DNA of 64,000 nt, from NCBI RefSeq assembly GCF_003116815.1, contig NZ_QDKQ01000033.1:62001-126000 (forward strand), given 5' to 3'. This DNA comes from Caulobacter endophyticus. GTDB taxonomy: Bacteria > Pseudomonadota > Alphaproteobacteria > Caulobacterales > Caulobacteraceae. Below, in pieces: positions 60,593 to 64,000 of this stretch. How positions within the stretch are numbered: the first letter of the stretch is position 1; each line of letters starts with the position of its first letter. A program made the position numbers and the translations under genes. A model generated the notes under the pieces. The model was not told the origin of the DNA, searched no databases, and saw only the letters and a list, made by a program, of their open reading frames with translations.

Positions 60593-61168
60593 ATGGCAGA
60601 TTCCCTGCGCGCCCGAGTGGGACGCATCGTCAGCGGCGGGGCCCATGCCCTGATCGACGCCCTGGAAGAGGTGATGCCCGACGCGTTGGGCCAGCAGGCC
60701 CTGCGCGAGGTCGACCAGGCGATCGACGAGGTGCGCGCCGAGCTCGGCCGCGCCATCGCCGCCCGCCACCTGGCCGCCAAGCGCCTGACCGAGCAGTCCA
60801 GCCGCCACGACGACCTGTCGGCCCAGATCGATCTGGCCCTTTCCCAGGACCGCGAAGACCTGATCCGCGCCGCCCTAGAACATCAACTGGACATCGAGGC
60901 CCAGATCCCGGTGCTGGAGACCGCCGTCGCCGACGCCGCCCAGCGCCAGGCCGAGCTGGAAGGCTACCTGGCCGCCCTGCAGGCCACCCGCCGCGAGATG
61001 GCCGAGGACCTGACCGACCTGACAGCGGCCCGCGCCAAGGCCCCGCAGCCGCCCACCGACGCCGAGCTGGCGCGCGGGGCCAAGCTGTCGGAGCTGGAGC
61101 GCCTGGCCCGCGGCCATCGCGTGGAGGAGCGCCTGGCCGCCCTCCGCGCCGGCCGTTCGGGGGACTGA
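60593..61168 (+). CDS. PspA/IM30-family protein
   Basis: A 191-residue, almost fully coiled-coil protein: LRARVGRIVSGGAHALIDAL and ALREVDQAIDEVRAELG at the start, RQAELEGYLAALQATRREMA in the middle. The arrangement fits the PspA family of membrane-binding ESCRT-III-like proteins that stabilise the inner membrane under stress. It is encoded between the RHH protein and YqiJ-like gene with very short gaps (10 and 4 bases). Confidence 0.8.
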   Translation: MADSLRARVGRIVSGGAHALIDALEEVMPDALGQQALREVDQAIDEVRAELGRAIAARHLAAKRLTEQSSRHDDLSAQIDLALSQDREDLIRAALEHQLDIEAQIPVLETAVADAAQRQAELEGYLAALQATRREMAEDLTDLTAARAKAPQPPTDAELARGAKLSELERLARGHRVEERLAALRAGRSGD

Positions 61169-61172
61169 GCCG

Positions 61173-61772
61173 ATGTGGGGGTTCCTCTCGGCCGACGGCA
61201 ACACGCTGTTCCTGGCCGCCCTGCTGCTGATGCTGCTGATCGGCGCGGTCGAGGCCGCCGGCCTGGGCGGCGCCCTGGGCCATGACGGGCTCGACGTCGA
61301 CCATCCCTCGCTGCTGGGCTGGCTGAACGTCGGCCGCCTGCCGCTGCTGATGGTGATCGTGATCTTCCTGTTCGCCTTCGGGGTGACGGGCCTGGTGCTG
61401 CAGCAGCTGATCGCCGGCGTCTTCCGCCACCCGGCCCCGATCTGGATCGCCGGGCCGCTGGCCGCCGCCGTGGCCCTGCCCTTCACCCGCGTGCTCAGCG
61501 GCCTTTTGGCCCGCATCCTGCCGGGCGACGAGACCACCGCCGTCTCGCGCGAGACCCTGGTCGGCCGCGTGGCCGTGGTGGTCACCGGCGCCGCCAGGGT
61601 CGGCTCGCCCGCCCAGGCCCGGGTGCGCGACGCCCATGGCCAGACCCACTACGTGATGGTCGAGCCCGACGACGACGGCGAGGTCTTCGAGCAGGGGACC
61701 AGCGTCATCATCATACGCAACGCCGGCGCCCGGTTCCTGGCCATCCGCAACGAGAGCGAGGCCCTGCTGTGA
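61173..61772 (+). CDS. YqiJ/NfeD-like OB-fold membrane protein
   Basis: A 199-residue protein with three membrane spans (LFLAALLLMLLIGAVEAAGL, LLMVIVIFLFAFGVTGLVL and the one around IAGPLAAAVALP) and a C-terminal OB-fold (TLVGRVAVVVTGAARVG and YVMVEPDDDGEVFEQGTSVI). YqiJ/NfeD proteins partner with flotillins to organise membrane microdomains. Confidence 0.85.
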   Translation: MWGFLSADGNTLFLAALLLMLLIGAVEAAGLGGALGHDGLDVDHPSLLGWLNVGRLPLLMVIVIFLFAFGVTGLVLQQLIAGVFRHPAPIWIAGPLAAAVALPFTRVLSGLLARILPGDETTAVSRETLVGRVAVVVTGAARVGSPAQARVRDAHGQTHYVMVEPDDDGEVFEQGTSVIIIRNAGARFLAIRNESEALL

Positions 61773-61837
61773 CGCCCGCCTTCGCCTTCCTGCTGTTCTT
61801 CCTTTTCCGCTTTCCCAAACTTCGGGGGTAATTCCGC

Positions 61838-63691
61838 ATGCCTGCCCTGATCGAGATCGCTCTCATCGCCGGCGTAAGCCTCGTCGGCCTCATCATCCTG
61901 GGCCTGCTTCTGGCCCGCCTCTACAAGCGCGCCTCCAAGGAGACGTCCTTCGTCCGCACCGGCTTCGGCGGCGAGAAGGTGGTCATGAACGGCGGCGCGC
62001 TGATCCTGCCGGTGTTCCACGAGACGATCCCCGTCAACATGAACACCCTGCGCCTGGCCGTGTCGCGCAACAACGAGCAGGCCCTGATCACCAAGGACCG
62101 CATGCGCGTCGACGTGCTGGCCGAGTTCTACGTGCGGGTGCAGCCCAGCTCCGAAGCCATCGCCAGCGCCGCCCAGACGCTGGGCCAGCGCACCATGCAT
62201 CCCGAGCAGCTGAAGGAGCTGGTCGAGGGCAAGTTCGTCGACGCCCTGCGCTCGGTGGCCGCCGAACTGACCATGACCGAGCTGCACGAACAGCGCACCC
62301 ACTTCGTCCAGAAGGTGCAGCAGGTCTCGTCCGAAGACCTGCTGAAGAACGGCCTGGAGCTGGAGACCGTGTCGCTGACCGGCCTCGACCAGACCGCCAT
62401 GGAATACTTCAACCCCTCGAACGCCTTCGACGCCGAGGGCCTGACGCGCCTGACCGAGGAGATCGAGCTGCGCAAGAAGCTGCGCAACGACATCGAGCAG
62501 GACACCCAGGTGCAGATCCGCACCAAGAACCTGGAGGCACAGCGCCAGACCCTGCAGATCACCCGCGACGAGGAGTACGCCAAGCTCGAGCAGGAGCGCG
62601 AGCTGGCCACCCGCCGCGCCGAGCAGGCCGCCGAGGTCGCTCGCCAGCAGGCCGAGAAGACGCAGGAAGCCGAGCAGGCCAAGATCGCCAGCGAGCAGCA
62701 GATCGAGCAGGCCAAGATCTCGGCTGACCGCATGGTCGCCCAGCAGCGCATCGCCATGGAGCAGGAGCTGGGCGAGCGCGAGATCGCCAAGGAACGCGCC
62801 GTCGAGACCCAGACCATCGAGAAGGCCAAGGCCATCGAGCTGTCGGAGCAGGACCGCGCCATCGCCGTGGCCGAGAAGTCGCGCGCCCAGTCCGAGGCCC
62901 AGGCCGACGCCGACAAGGCCCTGGCCCTCGCGGTCGCCGCCGAGGAGCAGGTCAAGACCGTCCGCGAACGCGAGGCCGCCGACCGCCAGAAGATCATCGA
63001 GCTGATCGAGGCCACCAAGGAAGCCGAGCGCGAGGCCATCGCCGTCAAGGTGGCGGCCGAGGCCGAAAAGACCGCCGCCTCAGACCGGGCCGAGGCCCTG
63101 CGCGAGGAAGCCAAGGGCGCGGCCGACAAGACCCGCATCGAGGCCGAAGCGACGGCCGAAGCCGTGCGCCTGGCCGCCGAGGCCGCCCGCGTGCGCTACG
63201 ACGTCGACGCCTCGGGTCAGGAGGCCCTCAACAAGGCCGCCAACCTGCTGTCGGCCGACCAGGTGGCCATGGCCATCCGCATCAAGCTGATCGAGAACCT
63301 CGACCGCATCATCGCCGAGTCCGTGAAGCCCCTGGAATCGATCGACTCGATCCGTATCGTCCAGGTCGACGGCCTGAACGGCGCGACCGGCGGGGCCGCG
63401 GCCAACGACTCCGGCGCCGGCGGTTCGGGCGGCGGCAGCCTGGCCGACCAGGTGGTCAGCGGCGCCCTGCGCTATCGGGCCCAGGCGCCCCTGCTCGACC
63501 AGCTGATGGCCGAGGTGGGCCTGAACGGCGCGACCCTGCCGGGCCTCACCGCCCCGCTGGCCGACGCGGCTCCCGCCGCGAGCATGGTCGAAGACGTTCC
63601 GGCCCCGCGCCGCGCCAGGAAGGTCAAGCCGGCCGCGATCGCGGCCCCGGTGGCGGCCGAGGAAGAAGAGGAAGGCGACGAGGAGGCGTAG
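61838..63691 (+). CDS. Flotillin family protein (YqiK-like)
   Basis: A 617-residue protein: N-terminal membrane helix (IEIALIAGVSLVGLIILGLL), SPFH/band-7 domain (FVRTGFGGEKVVMNGGALIL, MRVDVLAEFYVRVQPS, LVEGKFVDALRSVAAE), then a long coiled coil rich in EAQADADKALALAVAAEEQV-like heptads and a C-terminal helical domain with KLIENLDRIIAESVKPLESI. It forms oligomeric scaffolds on the membrane. Codon use and context match its neighbours. A terminator follows 27 bases after the stop. Confidence 0.92.
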   Translation: MPALIEIALIAGVSLVGLIILGLLLARLYKRASKETSFVRTGFGGEKVVMNGGALILPVFHETIPVNMNTLRLAVSRNNEQALITKDRMRVDVLAEFYVRVQPSSEAIASAAQTLGQRTMHPEQLKELVEGKFVDALRSVAAELTMTELHEQRTHFVQKVQQVSSEDLLKNGLELETVSLTGLDQTAMEYFNPSNAFDAEGLTRLTEEIELRKKLRNDIEQDTQVQIRTKNLEAQRQTLQITRDEEYAKLEQERELATRRAEQAAEVARQQAEKTQEAEQAKIASEQQIEQAKISADRMVAQQRIAMEQELGEREIAKERAVETQTIEKAKAIELSEQDRAIAVAEKSRAQSEAQADADKALALAVAAEEQVKTVREREAADRQKIIELIEATKEAEREAIAVKVAAEAEKTAASDRAEALREEAKGAADKTRIEAEATAEAVRLAAEAARVRYDVDASGQEALNKAANLLSADQVAMAIRIKLIENLDRIIAESVKPLESIDSIRIVQVDGLNGATGGAAANDSGAGGSGGGSLADQVVSGALRYRAQAPLLDQLMAEVGLNGATLPGLTAPLADAAPAASMVEDVPAPRRARKVKPAAIAAPVAAEEEEEGDEEA

Positions 63692-63717
63692 GCCTTCTCC
63701 TCACCGCGGACCATCTG

Positions 63718-63751
63718 AAGCCGTCGCCCGCAAAAGGGGCGGCGGCTTTTT
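63718..63751 (+). terminator. Rho-independent terminator of the flotillin operon
   Basis: AAGCCGTCGCCC and GGGGCGGCGGCTT pair with a G-U wobble around GCAAAA, followed by TTTT. Confidence 0.8.
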
Positions 63752-63774
63752 CCTGCCCTCTGCCGGCAAGCGCC

Positions 63775-63975
63775 TCAGATCCGGTTGTACGGATAGCGGT
63801 CGCGGATCATCCGCTGGAAGAACCGTCCCTTCGAGCGCGAGCGCGTGAAGGCGGCCGTCACCCGCTCGGGCACGCCGACATAGACGTACTCGTCGCCGTC
63901 TATGAAGGTGACGATGAGCTTGCCGTGTTCGGGTTCGTAATCGATCGCTCGGATCGCGGTGGAGTCCACGAGCAT
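63775..63975 (-). CDS. KTSC-domain-containing protein
   Basis: A 66-residue protein: VDSTAIRAIDYEPEHGKLIV, FIDGDEYVYVGVPERVTAAF and KGRFFQRMIRDRYPYNRI. This is the KTSC domain, found alone or fused to lysyl-tRNA synthetase-like proteins; its biochemical role is uncertain. The start (ATG 63975) has a GAAAGG ribosome binding site. Confidence 0.85.
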   Translation of the reverse strand: MLVDSTAIRAIDYEPEHGKLIVTFIDGDEYVYVGVPERVTAAFTRSRSKGRFFQRMIRDRYPYNRI

Positions 63976-64000
63976 GTGCGAGACCTTTCTTCGGAAAGGG

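Overview
The window is a high-GC stretch of an alphaproteobacterial chromosome, almost certainly Caulobacter or a very close relative. The pointers are a near-textbook CpdR, two large TonB-dependent receptors, many starts translationally coupled through ATGA/GTGA overlaps, and three signature enzymes of the ethylmalonyl-CoA pathway (crotonyl-CoA carboxylase/reductase, ethylmalonyl-CoA mutase, methylsuccinyl-CoA dehydrogenase). I saw no insertion sequence, prophage, CRISPR array or rRNA. One tRNA gene (tRNA-Val, GAC) is present.

Layout. 0-4 kb: 5' part of an OmpA-like porin (minus), a long spacer, then an MFS transporter/AraC regulator pair. 4-8 kb: tRNA-Val, cpdR diverging from an N-formylglutamate amidohydrolase gene, a probable small RNA on the minus strand, and typA with its terminator. 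8-16 kb: a TonB-dependent receptor, a PQQ-sugar-dehydrogenase-like lipoprotein coupled to a small membrane protein, an aminotransferase, and two TetR regulators (one in an operon with a 72-aa protein and preceded by palindromes). 16-25 kb: HIG1-like small membrane protein, cobalamin adenosyltransferase, glutamine amidotransferase, diheme protein, a family-2 glycoside hydrolase with a LacI-type operator, SRPBCC and SDR proteins, a hybrid histidine kinase with a convergent response regulator. 25-32 kb: extensin-like protein, MFS transporter, a MntA/HepT toxin-antitoxin pair in which hepT is frameshifted, ecm, VOC and SDR proteins. 32-39 kb: an oxygenase-rich catabolic cluster (TauD-type and Rieske dioxygenases, LigB-type extradiol dioxygenase, acetamidase/formamidase, AraC), then a PI-PLC-like protein and a polysaccharide deacetylase. 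39-51 kb: mcd, a c-type heme lipoprotein, an SH3 protein, a CPBP protease coupled to a Rieske oxygenase, a PIN/RHH toxin-antitoxin pair, an M20 peptidase, ccr and a divergent enoyl-CoA hydratase. 51-60 kb: one seven-gene minus-strand operon of TonB receptor, MFS, RutA-like, RutB-like, M20, RutF-like and TauD-type genes. 60-64 kb: an RHH/PspA/YqiJ/flotillin membrane-integrity operon and a KTSC protein.

How the parts work together. ccr, ecm and mcd supply three committed steps of acetyl-CoA assimilation through the ethylmalonyl-CoA pathway, and the cobalamin adenosyltransferase could provide the coenzyme B12 that ecm needs. The 51.5-59.7 kb operon contains outer-membrane uptake, inner-membrane uptake, two kinds of oxygenase, a flavin reductase and two amide/peptide-bond hydrolases. 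It looks like a self-contained route for an unknown nitrogen-containing nutrient, related to the Rut pyrimidine pathway but not the same. I consider it, together with the minus-strand small RNA beside typA, the most promising undescribed material here. A dispersed palindromic repeat family (about 130 bp, five full or partial copies) sits between genes.
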